From Vulcanisaeta thermophila (GTDB lineage Archaea > Thermoproteota > Thermoprotei > Thermoproteales > Thermocladiaceae), in contig NZ_BCLI01000007.1 in the NCBI RefSeq assembly GCF_001748385.1, positions 1 through 64,000 of the forward strand: DNA of 64,000 nucleotides, read 5' to 3'. The translations under genes were made by a program, and so were the position numbers. Shown here one piece after another: positions 55,170 to 64,000 of the stretch (position 1 is the stretch's first letter; every line of letters begins with the position of its first letter). The notes below the pieces were generated by a model, which saw only the letters and a list, made by a program, of their open reading frames with translations, had not been told where the DNA came from and did no database searches.

Positions 55170-56543
55170 TTAACCTAACCACCACGGTCTCTTAAATAGG
55201 AAATCTTCAACAATGTTCCTCAAATCTTTATCAAAAATATTTAGATCATCTGGGGAATTGATCGCAATAAAATCCACGTGATCCAAGGACTCCCTTAGAT
55301 ACTTAATGGATACGCTCCTTATCACGGATTTGATGACATCCTGAACCCTCATAACCCTGCGTTTCCTAATTACAAACCAACGTGCCCCCCTTATGAATGG
55401 GCCGATTACGTTGTTATCATTCACGTACTTCTCCAGGAAGGCGTCCGCGGCGTTTGAGTTCACCGGGGGTCCCATGTGCAGTTCATGTGGTGGTAATTCC
55501 AGGGTGTCCAGTGATACCATTATTAGTACTATGTTTGTTTCATCGCTCCACGCCCTTGCGTCCAGTACCTTGAATCCCTGCTTCTTAATGTTCCTCTCGA
55601 TAACGCTTAGGACCTTGCCCACCTCGCCCCATACCGTGTCAGGTGATGCGTTTCGGGGATATGGTAGTTTCATAACGAGGGTGGGGGTTATGAATGGTGG
55701 TTTTCCAGGTGTTTCGTGGTGCGGCTTAAAGAATTCCAGTGATGGTTTTTTGAGGAAGATGCGTGTTGAGGCTATGGCCGTGGCTATGGCGGTCCTTGAC
55801 ACAGAGGCTGCCGCGTTGCGGTTTGGGTCCACGGGGTCTATTATTATTAGTGGTTCCCTAAACCTCCTCCTGGCCGTTGCCTTATCGTAAATCCCCGTCA
55901 TGTCTATGACTAGGCCGTTCAGGGGCCAATTGCTTATGGACTTCACGGCGTTCATGAAGGAGCCATAGTGTATGATCAAAAGCTCGCTAACATAACCGCT
56001 GAAACCCCTAACCTTTATCTCGGCCCCGTAAATACCCACTGACTTGAAGAATGCCTTTAATAGTCTAACGTCGCCGTTTCTATCCCCCAATCTTGACTTA
56101 ACAAAGATTGTGTGAAGTGGGGTTCTATCGGCTGCTGTGAACGGTCGTTCACCAGGCTTTATCTCGATGCAGGGGACTACGTCAACCTCGAAATCACCTA
56201 TTAGGTACTGAACGTAGGGGTGCTGGGCATATTTTAGGTTCCACCTTATGTTGTTACTCACCGCAATGTCAATGAGGGTGTTTACGATACTCCCGTTCTT
56301 TATGAGGTCTATCTTATCCCTGGGCATTAGTATGAATATGTCTATGTCCCTATCCCCAGGGAGCCAGGTGTTCTTGGCCACGGAGCCCTGCAGCTCAACC
56401 TTAAAATCGCCAAAGCCCCTCCTACTTAATTCCCCACGTAGTAAGTTAATGATTCCGTTGGCAGTACTCAATACCTTATTCTCCTCCTCCTTCGTGGGCG
56501 TCACCAACCTCAATGCCTCGTTTAATAATTCCCCAATCTCCAC
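55170..56543 (-). CDS. cca: Archaeal CCA-adding enzyme
   Basis: Class I nucleotidyltransferase motif GSVAKNTWLPGDRDIDIF near residues 52-69, then DVVPC with the third carboxylate, RGFSGYVSELL and DPVDPNRNAAA, followed by the archaeal body and tail domains. 457 residues, full length. It adds or repairs the 3' CCA of tRNAs. The start is GTG 56543, with TCTTAAATG about 27 bases upstream on the minus strand. Confidence 0.95.
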   Translation of the reverse strand: MEIGELLNEALRLVTPTKEEENKVLSTANGIINLLRGELSRRGFGDFKVELQGSVAKNTWLPGDRDIDIFILMPRDKIDLIKNGSIVNTLIDIAVSNNIRWNLKYAQHPYVQYLIGDFEVDVVPCIEIKPGERPFTAADRTPLHTIFVKSRLGDRNGDVRLLKAFFKSVGIYGAEIKVRGFSGYVSELLIIHYGSFMNAVKSISNWPLNGLVIDMTGIYDKATARRRFREPLIIIDPVDPNRNAAASVSRTAIATAIASTRIFLKKPSLEFFKPHHETPGKPPFITPTLVMKLPYPRNASPDTVWGEVGKVLSVIERNIKKQGFKVLDARAWSDETNIVLIMVSLDTLELPPHELHMGPPVNSNAADAFLEKYVNDNNVIGPFIRGARWFVIRKRRVMRVQDVIKSVIRSVSIKYLRESLDHVDFIAINSPDDLNIFDKDLRNIVEDFLFKRPWWLG

Positions 56544-56579
56544 GAAACCCTCCTTAGTTTGTGAACTCTTAAATGCAAC

Positions 56580-57758
56580 TCATCCACCACGCAACACACT
56601 CCTCTTGTACAGGATGGCCCCCACTATTGTTGTGAATAGTACCATGAAAACCACAATACCCAACTCATAATCAGTGAGCACACCTAGGGACAAGCCCAGG
56701 GACGCAACCACAAGCCCCATCTCACCCCTGGGTATCATACCCAGGGAGGCATCAAGCGCTTGCTTAGTGCTACGTAATTTTAGGTATGCGAAGGGGTATA
56801 CGCCGATTAACTTGGCTATCAATGCTGTTAGGCTCACTAGGGCGGCTGTGATGAGGATGCTGGGGTTCAGGAAGCTTGTTACCTTGGTCTCCAACCCTAT
56901 GGTTATGAAGAATATGGAGCCGAATATCGCGATTAAGATATCCACAAACTCCCTGACCCTACCTGAGTACTTACTCTCGGCCACCGCGAGGCCTGCGATG
57001 AATGATGCAATCACCTCGGAGAAGCCCATTACGGCCATGGCAAGGACTAAGCCGAAGAGGACTACTAGGGATGTGTATACGACTAATCCCTCGCTGACCA
57101 TGTTCATAAGCCTAGGTATTATGGCTAGGGATAGCGCGAGGAATAGAAACCAAAGGGTCACAATCCTCAATACGTCATAAATAACCGTGGACGCTGACGG
57201 GGAGTTGAGGGTGGGTATTATCGAGAGCATTATTAGTGTGACCACATCATCAATGGAGGCGGCCGTTATGAGGACGCGGGTGCTGGGCAGTCCCTGCAAT
57301 CCCTCGCGCTCTATGATGCCTGCCACCACGGCTAGACTTGTGGGTGCTGTGGATAATGCCATGTAAATAGCCGTTAAGGTGTTGAAACCAAGGATGCTCA
57401 ATAGAAAGTAAACCAATGCGTAGGGCACCACGGCACCGAAGACCGCGGCCAGGACTCCGTAAACACCACCCTGTCTTAATGTGGATATGCCGTGCTCGAG
57501 ACCTGAGGCGAAGAGTAGGAGCATTATTGAGAAGCTTGCTAGGAATAGTATGTAGTCGTTGATTGTGAATAACGTCACGTGGAATAGTGAGTTTAAAAGC
57601 CCGCCCAGGGAGTATGGGCCCAGTAAAAGGCCTATTAGTATCTCACTGACTATCCTCGGGTAGCCATACCTGGTAATTAAAGCGTTGAGTGCCTCGGCAA
57701 GCATTACTAGCAGGGAGACCTCCAGTAGTGATTCGTATATTAGCACTTGATTCATCAA
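56580..57758 (-). CDS. CPA2-type cation/proton antiporter
   Basis: About 12 membrane helices. Conserved blocks are EILIGLLLGPYSLGG, STAPTSLAVV, AASIDDVVTLIML (the transport aspartates), FITIGLETK and GMIPRGEMGLVVASLGL, as in Kef/NapA-like Na+/H+ or K+/H+ antiporters. No C-terminal RCK domain is present. It would export sodium or potassium in exchange for protons. Confidence 0.92.
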   Translation of the reverse strand: MMNQVLIYESLLEVSLLVMLAEALNALITRYGYPRIVSEILIGLLLGPYSLGGLLNSLFHVTLFTINDYILFLASFSIMLLLFASGLEHGISTLRQGGVYGVLAAVFGAVVPYALVYFLLSILGFNTLTAIYMALSTAPTSLAVVAGIIEREGLQGLPSTRVLITAASIDDVVTLIMLSIIPTLNSPSASTVIYDVLRIVTLWFLFLALSLAIIPRLMNMVSEGLVVYTSLVVLFGLVLAMAVMGFSEVIASFIAGLAVAESKYSGRVREFVDILIAIFGSIFFITIGLETKVTSFLNPSILITAALVSLTALIAKLIGVYPFAYLKLRSTKQALDASLGMIPRGEMGLVVASLGLSLGVLTDYELGIVVFMVLFTTIVGAILYKRSVLRGG

Positions 57759-57796
57759 AGGTTAATGATGAGACCATACCCCTTAAAAAGTATGCC

Positions 57797-59200
57797 CTAA
57801 CCAAGGCCTAGCCACGATTTGAACCTGTCCATGGCCCTGCCAATGAGGGGTGCTATTTGATTGATTAGTCCCTCATCGGTTACGTAGGACCTAATCTCAT
57901 TTATGACCTCATCCTGGGTGAGTGAGGCTATGTCTAGGCCCAGCCCTGCTATGTAGGCTATGATGGCCAAAGCCTCATCCTCCCCATAACCCTCCCCCTG
58001 CATTACCTCGGTAAGTGCCTTACTGAAGATGTAGAGTTTCAGGGTATTAACATCGGTGTTTAGGGTCTTGGCAACCACCTCATAATTACCACTACTTAAC
58101 TCGCCCAGTAACTTAGTAAAATCCCCGTACCTATCATTCACCAGTAAGTCAAAGTACCTGTTAATGGATTTTATGTACTTTGTGTATATCCTAACGGCAT
58201 CATCAGTGTCCTCCACAAGGTCCAGGGCGCCCCTGTATGACAAAACAGCACCCTCCGTTGTTAATTCATCAATCAAACCCCTATCCATTAGGTTTAGAAA
58301 TTCATCACCAGCCCTCTCGTACATACCCCAGTCATTATTCTCAAGGGCGTTGCATAATAGGTAGAAGGCATTGCATAGGTCGCCCTTTATCCTCACGGTC
58401 TCCAGGTAATCCTGCGGTACCCCCTGTAGGTTATTGTTCACGCTGTCACGGCACATGGAGTAATACTGTGCGGCTTTGTCTATTATTCCGTGGGTGAAGT
58501 AGTAATTGGCCATGACCTCCGCGGAGTCCGCCATGCTTATGATCTCATTAACTCTGGCCTCGCTCATGGTGGGTATGCCCCTGAATATGGTTGCTGAGGT
58601 TATGTAGAGCCTGGAGGACTCCTTAATAACGCCCTCCTCATCATCATGCCTACCCTCATCATGAAGCCTCAGGGCCTTTACCCTCAGCTCCTCCGCCTTG
58701 ACAACCTTCGACATACCCCTAATGAAGCTGGCCCTGTCGGTCCTCCCAAGCTCCTCATAGGCCGCCTCGGCGGCGTTTAACCTAGCCAATGCCTGCTCGT
58801 AAGAACCCACGGAGTACAATGCCATACCCAGTAACTCATTCAGGGAGGCCCCCACCTCACCCTTTAGGTGAAGTTCCAGGTACTCATTGATTGCGTGTAT
58901 CCCCGCCTCAAGCCCCAGGTTGAGCGCTAGTTCGATTAGTTTGGCTATGTCGTTTAGTGATAGGTACCTTAGGGCCCTTGTGAACCCCTCCTTAATACTG
59001 GCCTCATTGAGCCTCGACACATCCCTAACATCCGCACCCAATAATTCGCAGCCCCCGTTGGTGCATTTGGAATCCCCTGCAAAGGCGCTGTTTATTACCA
59101 GCTCCCTGGGTGCTTCACCTCTTACGTAGTTAATCAATAATGATGCGGCCGTGTTAACGATGCATTCCAGGTTCCACTGGCACTTATTGGGTATGTCCAT
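57797..59200 (-). CDS. TPR-like helical repeat protein
   Basis: 467 residues of helical pairs, for example LLGMALYSVGSYEQALARLNAAEAAYEELG broken as a TPR-like unit near residues 120-150. There are several cysteines in the first 50 residues (CQWNLEC, CTNGGC). No enzymatic motif is seen. It may be a scaffold; function unknown. Confidence 0.68.
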   Translation of the reverse strand: MDIPNKCQWNLECIVNTAASLLINYVRGEAPRELVINSAFAGDSKCTNGGCELLGADVRDVSRLNEASIKEGFTRALRYLSLNDIAKLIELALNLGLEAGIHAINEYLELHLKGEVGASLNELLGMALYSVGSYEQALARLNAAEAAYEELGRTDRASFIRGMSKVVKAEELRVKALRLHDEGRHDDEEGVIKESSRLYITSATIFRGIPTMSEARVNEIISMADSAEVMANYYFTHGIIDKAAQYYSMCRDSVNNNLQGVPQDYLETVRIKGDLCNAFYLLCNALENNDWGMYERAGDEFLNLMDRGLIDELTTEGAVLSYRGALDLVEDTDDAVRIYTKYIKSINRYFDLLVNDRYGDFTKLLGELSSGNYEVVAKTLNTDVNTLKLYIFSKALTEVMQGEGYGEDEALAIIAYIAGLGLDIASLTQDEVINEIRSYVTDEGLINQIAPLIGRAMDRFKSWLGLG

Positions 59201-59287
59201 TGGGTAATTGCTGTTTTGTCCCTTAAAATACCTTCCTTATTGCGTAATGTAGTAAACTTAATAATACCCTGAACCCCATAATTAATA

Positions 59288-60394
59288 ATGGCTGGTTATG
59301 ATGTTATAATCCTAGCTGGCGGATTAGCCACTAGGTTGAGGCCGCTGACGTACTCAAGACCCAAACCCCTACTCCCCATATTGAATAAGGAGATTCTTGA
59401 TTGGATAATGGAGTCCCTGGTCAAGATACCCATTAATAGGATCTTCATATCCATAAGGTACATGGGCGATTTAATAAGGAGCCATGTGGAAAGCGTGTGG
59501 GGTGAGCTTAGGGATAGGATTATATTTGTCACCGAGAATAAACCCCTAGGTGATGCGGGGCCCATACTCCTCATAAACGATAATTACGAACTCACGGACA
59601 CGTTCCTCGTGGTTTACGGCGACATATTCAGTAATGTAAACATTCAGGATTTGTTGAACACCCACGTTAAGAGGGGTGGTATTGCCACCATAACCCTGAC
59701 AAGGGTTGATGATGTTTCCAGGTACGGTGTGGCCCAGCTTGATGATTCAGGGAGGATAGTGAACTTTGTGGAGAAGCCCAGGCAGTACGTGGGCTCCAAC
59801 CTAATAAATGCTGGTTACTACGTATTCACGAAGGACGTGATTAAGTACATACCCAGGGTTGAGGGTCAGGTTAAGCTTGCGGTTGACGTGATACCCAAGG
59901 TGCTCAGGGCCGGTAATGTGTATAGTTACATACATAATGGTCTTTGGTACGACATAGGAACCCCCGAGGACTACATGAAGGCCAATTTCATAGCACTATC
60001 CCAAATGTGCAGTGATGGCTGTGTCCCCAGTGGCATTGGTGACAGCGTGAAGATACAGCCGCCGGTCTACATAGCCCCTGGGGTCGACATAATGGGTGAG
60101 GGTGAGATTGGGCCCAACGTGATTATACATAGGAATGTTAAGGTTAGCCCCGGTGTCAAGATTGTGGACTCCATAATATTCGATGGCACCATAGTATCAA
60201 TGGGCACCTACATATCGGGGGCCATCATAGGGAGCAACTCGTACATAGGGAAGTGGGTTAGGATTGAGAGCGGCGCGGTGCTTGGTGATGGGGTTTACGT
60301 GAAGGACTTCTCATTCATTGCCAGGAACACGAAGATCGGGCCCTATAGGGAGGTTACGGAGTCCATTTACAGGGAGGGCGAGGTCATACCGTGA
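59288..60394 (+). CDS. Nucleotidyltransferase for sugar 1-phosphates with hexapeptide domain
   Basis: ILAGGLATRLRPLTYSRPKP (residues 8-27) is the nucleotide-sugar pyrophosphorylase signature. VVYGDIFSN supplies the metal aspartate, and YDIGTPEDY closes the catalytic domain. A left-handed beta helix of hexapeptide repeats occupies residues 255-360. It is a mannose-1-P guanylyl- or glucose-1-P thymidylyl-type transferase and would provide activated sugar for the surface glycans. AAACTTAATAATACC lies about 20-35 bases upstream. Confidence 0.9.
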   Translation: MAGYDVIILAGGLATRLRPLTYSRPKPLLPILNKEILDWIMESLVKIPINRIFISIRYMGDLIRSHVESVWGELRDRIIFVTENKPLGDAGPILLINDNYELTDTFLVVYGDIFSNVNIQDLLNTHVKRGGIATITLTRVDDVSRYGVAQLDDSGRIVNFVEKPRQYVGSNLINAGYYVFTKDVIKYIPRVEGQVKLAVDVIPKVLRAGNVYSYIHNGLWYDIGTPEDYMKANFIALSQMCSDGCVPSGIGDSVKIQPPVYIAPGVDIMGEGEIGPNVIIHRNVKVSPGVKIVDSIIFDGTIVSMGTYISGAIIGSNSYIGKWVRIESGAVLGDGVYVKDFSFIARNTKIGPYREVTESIYREGEVIP

Positions 60395-60436
60395 TGATGT
60401 AAAAGCTTAAATAACTAATAAGCACCGGAGCACCTA

Positions 60437-60907
60437 ATGTCCCAGGAGATTAAGCAGATAGTGAGGATTGGGGATACCGACCTGGAGGGTATGAAGCCCG
60501 TGGCGTACGCCTTAACCAAGATTAGGGGTATTGGCATATCCACGGCATACGCAATATGCAGGTACCTGGGTATAAACCCAACACTGAGGCTTGGGCAGTT
60601 GGATGAGGACTCGGTGAGGAAGCTTGATTGGGCCGTCAGGAACCTGCACCAATTCGCCCCTGGGTGGTTCGTTAATAGGCCCAGGGACCCAGAGAGCGGT
60701 AAAAACCTACACCTAATAGGTGCGGACCTCGTATTCTACGCGAAGAGGGATGTGGACTTAATGAAGAAGTTAAGGAGCTGGAAGGGAATAAGGCACAACC
60801 TAGGTCTTAAGGTTAGGGGCCAGAGAACCCGCACCACTGGCAGGCTTGGAATGACCGTGGGAGTAACCAAGGGCAAGACCCAGGCGGGTGGTGGGGGAGG
60901 AAAGTAA
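60437..60907 (+). CDS. rps13: 30S ribosomal protein uS13
   Basis: VRIGDTDLEGMKPVAYALTK, IRGIGISTAYAICRYLGI (helix-hairpin-helix) and IRHNLGLKVRGQRTRTTGR are the uS13 signature. A Gly-rich basic tail (GGGGGK) ends the 156-residue protein. uS13 sits at the small-subunit head and contacts tRNA and the large subunit. The rps4-rps11-rpoD partners of other archaea do not follow. GCTTAAATAAC about 28 bases upstream is its promoter. Confidence 0.95.
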   Translation: MSQEIKQIVRIGDTDLEGMKPVAYALTKIRGIGISTAYAICRYLGINPTLRLGQLDEDSVRKLDWAVRNLHQFAPGWFVNRPRDPESGKNLHLIGADLVFYAKRDVDLMKKLRSWKGIRHNLGLKVRGQRTRTTGRLGMTVGVTKGKTQAGGGGGK

Positions 60908-61434
60908 TACCCCCTTTATCACTTCCCTGATGTATTAAGCATTACCCTATTCGTAGGGCTGAAAATGTTTTTAGTGGTTGGTAGTGGAGGGGTTTTATTA
61001 GTTGGTGGTGTTTTATTAGTGTCTGCTGGGGCGATGGTGTCGGTGCTCCAAGCCCTGACGGGTTTTCCGTAGATAGGAGTCCCGTGCCGTTGGGCTCAAC
61101 AGCCGCCCATGACCACGTGGCCCCTTCGAATGAGACACGGTCGAGGTGGAACCCCTAAGCGAGACCACAAACACACAAAATAACCGGAATAACCGCCTAG
61201 AACGGTTACAAGTCCCATTTACAGGTAACCCACTTGAGGCATCGCTTAATCACTTAAAGTAATCACTGCCCTTAAATCTCCCAATATCACGCACGGTCCA
61301 TTACCATCCCCAACGTGTATATTCAGATACATTCAAATCACCAAGATTCTACTGAGTTATTACTACTGGCGACACATTACACTTGAAGAGAAAGTAATTT
61401 AAACTGTAAAGGTAATGATTAATTGTGATGAAAT
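60908..61434. other. Long gap with structured RNA candidate
   Basis: No coding region is seen. Two direct repeats GTTTTATTAGT (60992-61002 and 61010-61020) precede a GC-rich island at 61024-61160. From 61240 to 61434 it is plain AT-rich DNA with AATTTAAACTG (about 61397-61407) as the likely promoter of the GNAT gene. Confidence 0.5.
61024..61160 (+). ncRNA. Structured non-coding RNA candidate, family unknown
   Basis: GTGTC (61037-61041) can pair with GACAC (61134-61138). A nested hairpin is made of AGCCC (61051-61055)/GGGCT (61092-61096), ACGGG (61058-61062)/CCCGT (61081-61085) and TCC/GGA around GTAGATA. The island is far more GC-rich than its surroundings, a mark of thermophile structural RNA. 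It does not match 5S, SRP or tRNA consensus that I can recognise. The GTTTTATTAGT repeats upstream may hold the TATA box, favouring the plus strand. Confidence 0.4.
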
Positions 61435-61938
61435 ATGAGTATCGCAAAACAGGTCCTAAGGCTGGAGTTCCGGGAATTGAGTAATGATGATATTAGTAAA
61501 GTTATAGATCTCTATCGCTCATTGAGCACCGAGAGCATTTACTATAGGTTTAGGGGATTCTTTAAGGACTTTGATAACTACGTAAGGTCCGTATTCTCAA
61601 ACCCACGAAATAAAGTCTACGGCGCGTTCCTAAACGGTGAGTTGGTGGGTGTTTTTGAGGCTGTTTACATTAGTGATGGGTGTTATGAGTTGGCCATTGT
61701 GGTTAAGGATAGGTACCAGGGGAGGGGTATTGGCACCAGGCTGGTGGCTTATGCCTTCAATGACCTTAAGAGCAGGGGTGTTAAGACAATGGTGGCGTAC
61801 ACAACCCCCGATAATCATAGGATACTTGCAATCTCCAGGAAATTCAATGGCAACATAAGGTGCGACTTCGGTGAGTGCGTGGTCACATTTAACCTAACAA
61901 CACTCGATACAAAGTGCTTTTTAGCATCCCCCTCGTAA
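61435..61938 (+). CDS. GNAT family N-acetyltransferase
   Basis: The acetyl-CoA-binding motif VVKDRYQGRGIGTRLV near residues 95-110 and the preceding strand LVGVFEAVYI define the GNAT fold. 167 residues; the start (LRLEFRELSNDDISKVIDLY) is typical of protein or small-molecule acetyltransferases. The substrate is unknown. The nep1 gene follows after seven bases, so they may be co-transcribed. Confidence 0.87.
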   Translation: MSIAKQVLRLEFRELSNDDISKVIDLYRSLSTESIYYRFRGFFKDFDNYVRSVFSNPRNKVYGAFLNGELVGVFEAVYISDGCYELAIVVKDRYQGRGIGTRLVAYAFNDLKSRGVKTMVAYTTPDNHRILAISRKFNGNIRCDFGECVVTFNLTTLDTKCFLASPS

Positions 61939-61945
61939 GGACGTT

Positions 61946-62635
61946 GTGAAACGATTAATAATACTGCTTGCCGAGGCCTCCCTAGAGACGATACCCAAGG
62001 AGATAGTAAACCACCCAGTCATTAGGAGGGATGCCGCTAGGAGGCGTGAGGATCCCAGGTTCATGATACTGGACAGGGCGAGGCACCATAGGGCAATGCT
62101 TGGGCTTAGTGATTCTGAGAGGAGGGGTAGGCCCGATATTACGCACCAGGCGTTACTCTTAATACAGGGGAGCCTCCTCGCCCATAAGGGCTTAGTTAAG
62201 ACTTACATCCACACAATCAATGATGTGATAATCGATGTGAACCCAGCCGTGAGACCACCAAGGAATTACAACAATTTCCTCGGCTTAATGAGCCAGTTGT
62301 TCAGGGAGGGTTCGGTACCACCTAGTGGTGAGCCTCTCATGAGGATTATGGGCGTGGGTGTGAAGTCGGTGCTTGACCTCGAGAGGCCAGATGGGGTGTT
62401 CATACTCGATGATGTTAAGGGTGTTAAGAGGGATTTGTCATCATTCACAGCAATGCTGGTGAGTCGTGAAAAGCCGCTGGTCGTGGTGGGTGCCTATCCT
62501 CATGGTGCCTTTAGCGATTACATCTACTCACTGTCCAATGATATCATTAAGATTGGGGATTACCCCATGGATACCTCGTGGGTCTTATGTAAAGTAATCA
62601 CATTCATTGAGCACAACCTGGGATTGCTATCCTAG
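61946..62635 (+). CDS. Nep1/Emg1 rRNA pseudouridine N1-methyltransferase
   Basis: RRGRPDITHQALLLIQGS, DVNPAVRPPRNYNNFLGLM and VVGAYPHGAFSDYIY are the signatures of the SPOUT-fold Nep1/Emg1 family. It methylates a hypermodified pseudouridine in 16S rRNA and is needed for small-subunit assembly. Full length (229 residues). The start is GTG 61946. Confidence 0.94.
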   Translation: MKRLIILLAEASLETIPKEIVNHPVIRRDAARRREDPRFMILDRARHHRAMLGLSDSERRGRPDITHQALLLIQGSLLAHKGLVKTYIHTINDVIIDVNPAVRPPRNYNNFLGLMSQLFREGSVPPSGEPLMRIMGVGVKSVLDLERPDGVFILDDVKGVKRDLSSFTAMLVSREKPLVVVGAYPHGAFSDYIYSLSNDIIKIGDYPMDTSWVLCKVITFIEHNLGLLS

Positions 62636-62711
62636 CGCCCTGGTTTCATGGGTGAGGAATACTTATTAATACCTCCTCAATATGTTCAATACTCAATTGA
62701 GTGATGAGGTA

Positions 62712-64000
62712 ATGTGTGGGATTATCGGCATTGTGAGTGTCCAGGGAGGTTTTAAGGAACCCATTGGTAAGGTTGTTAGGAGGTGCCTCGAGAGGCTTGA
62801 ATATAGGGGTTATGACTCCGTGGGCATTGCCGTGATTAAAGATTATGGTATTGAGGTTAGGAAGGGTAAGGGTAAGATTGCGGAGGTAAGTGTTAGGCTT
62901 GGTTTTGATAATGTGGATGGGACCACGGCGATTGGGCACACCAGGTGGGCAACCCATGGAAAGCCCAGTGATGAGAATGCTCACCCGCACACGGACTGCA
63001 CGGGCACCATAGCCGTGGTTCACAACGGTATAATATCCAACTTCCTGGAATTAAAGGAGGAGTTGATTAGGAGGGGCCACGTGTTCAGGAGCGAGACGGA
63101 TACCGAGGTCGTGGCCCACTTAATAGAGGAGTATGTGAAGATGGGGTATAAACCCTTCGATGCCGTTAAGGCCATGCTCTCGAGGATTCAGGGAACCTAT
63201 GCCCTGGTCATTATGATATCCACGGAGCCCCACAGGCTTTATTTTGCCAGAAACACGTCACCACTGATTGTGGGTTTAGGTAGTAATGCCAACTTCGTTG
63301 CCAGTGACATACCGGCCTTTCTGGAATTCACGAACATGGTGATAGCCCTTAGGGATGGGGAGTATGGCTACATAGAGCCTGGCTATGTTTACATTGAGAA
63401 GGATGGGAGGCCTGTGAAGATTGAGGAGAGGGTTAGGGCCATCAGTTGGACCCCCGACATGGCAAGTAAGGAGGGTTATCCACACTTCATGCTTAAGGAG
63501 ATCCACGAACAACCCTACGCAATAAGCCAAACACTGGCCGGGCTCACTGACAGGGCGTTGGATGACGCGGTGAAGTTGTTGATGGATTCCCGCAGGATAT
63601 TCATACTAGGGGCTGGGACCTCATACCACGCGGGTTTGGTTGGGGATTACCTACTGACGGAGCTTGGGTTTGACGTACATCCCTTCATATCATCGGAGTA
63701 TAGGAAGTTCATGAACATGGCTGGGCAGGGTGACGTGGCGCTTGCCATAAGTCAATCCGGCGAGACCATTGATACCCTAATAGCGGTTAGGGCGCTTAGG
63801 AGTAGGGGTGTTAAGGTTGTGGCCGTGTCAAACGTTATAGACAGCGCCATACCCAGGGAGTCCGATTACGTGATTTACACGAGGGCCGGGCCCGAAATAG
63901 GGGTGGCTGCCACGAAGACCTTCACCACACAACTCACTGTGTTACTAGCCCTGGCGCTGAAGCTTGGGGTTGCCGTGGGTAGGTTAAGCAGTAGTGAGTA
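62712..64000 (+). CDS. glmS: Glutamine-fructose-6-phosphate aminotransferase (isomerising), partial
   Basis: Begins MCGIIGIVS with the catalytic N-terminal cysteine of class II glutamine amidotransferases, then LEYRGYDSVG, GHTRWATHGKPSDENAHPH and VVHNGIISN. The first SIS domain follows (FILGAGTSYHAG, AISQSGETIDT, GPEIGVAATKTFTTQL). The gene runs past the right edge after about 430 codons, so the second SIS domain is missing only because of the window. It makes glucosamine 6-phosphate for UDP-GlcNAc and surface glycans. GATGAGGT sits just before ATG. Confidence 0.95.
   Translation, partial: MCGIIGIVSVQGGFKEPIGKVVRRCLERLEYRGYDSVGIAVIKDYGIEVRKGKGKIAEVSVRLGFDNVDGTTAIGHTRWATHGKPSDENAHPHTDCTGTIAVVHNGIISNFLELKEELIRRGHVFRSETDTEVVAHLIEEYVKMGYKPFDAVKAMLSRIQGTYALVIMISTEPHRLYFARNTSPLIVGLGSNANFVASDIPAFLEFTNMVIALRDGEYGYIEPGYVYIEKDGRPVKIEERVRAISWTPDMASKEGYPHFMLKEIHEQPYAISQTLAGLTDRALDDAVKLLMDSRRIFILGAGTSYHAGLVGDYLLTELGFDVHPFISSEYRKFMNMAGQGDVALAISQSGETIDTLIAVRALRSRGVKVVAVSNVIDSAIPRESDYVIYTRAGPEIGVAATKTFTTQLTVLLALALKLGVAVGRLSSSE

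Noticed and set aside
61037-61200. 5S rRNA or SRP RNA on the minus strand, suggested by GTCTCATTCGAA
   Set aside because: The remaining 5S consensus (AAGUUAAG, loop E) and the SRP helix 8 sequence are absent, so only a generic structured RNA is claimed.

Overview
The window looks like chromosomal DNA of a hyperthermophilic crenarchaeon of the order Thermoproteales, probably Vulcanisaeta or a close relative (inference). The evidence is archaeal-type genes throughout (aRF1, Nep1/Emg1, class I CCA transferase, GPN-loop GTPase, isopentenyl phosphate kinase, uS13), a ThermoDBP-like ssDNA-binding protein, AGG-dominated arginine codons, an intron-containing tRNA, and TATA boxes lying about 25-28 bases before start codons, which indicates mostly leaderless mRNAs. 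I used that spacing to choose many starts.

Layout. 0-0.8 kb: a GC-rich structured RNA candidate and tRNA-Ala(CGC) with a 20-nt intron. 0.8-10.6 kb: transporters, GPN GTPase, ModE-like regulator, HAD hydrolase, Ig-like surface protein, tRNA methylthiotransferase and an FtsX-type permease. 10.8-13.1 kb: a sulfide:quinone oxidoreductase-like gene with a DUF1641 partner, then a tandem MoaD/ThiS-like pair, one copy without the C-terminal diglycine. 13.1-17.4 kb: aRF1, with an unusual in-frame stop near its promoter-predicted start, then an isoprenoid group (thiolase, prenyl synthase, isopentenyl phosphate kinase). 17.4-28.7 kb: housekeeping genes (Tat-like protein, OCD family, DUF59, TusA-like, Sua5, mdh, Thi4, DUF3782, ThyX, ATPase).

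28.8-41.4 kb is a surface-glycan region: a flippase, two DUF2079 membrane proteins, four glycosyltransferases, a frameshifted FkbM methyltransferase, and decayed glycosyltransferase and ATPase remnants. It has local strand-composition asymmetry and a perfectly palindromic divergent promoter. 41.7-47.5 kb: tRNA-Ala(TGC), Clp1-like RNA kinase, glycerate 2-kinase, translin, DUF211, ThermoDBP-like protein, SagB-type nitroreductase, Trm112-like protein. 47.6-51 kb: a complete sdhABCD operon which, with mdh, supports a TCA cycle. 51-60.9 kb: coiled-coil protein, DUF373, tRNA methyltransferase, hexulose-phosphate synthase, cca, cation/proton antiporter, TPR-like protein, nucleotidyl-sugar transferase, rps13. 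60.9-61.4 kb: a gap with a second structured-RNA candidate. 61.4 kb to the end: GNAT acetyltransferase, Nep1, and glmS running off the edge.

The items most worth a second look are the aRF1 5' end, the two structured-RNA candidates, the stem-located tRNA intron, the MoaD pair and the palindromic promoter. I saw no CRISPR array, intact insertion sequence or prophage.
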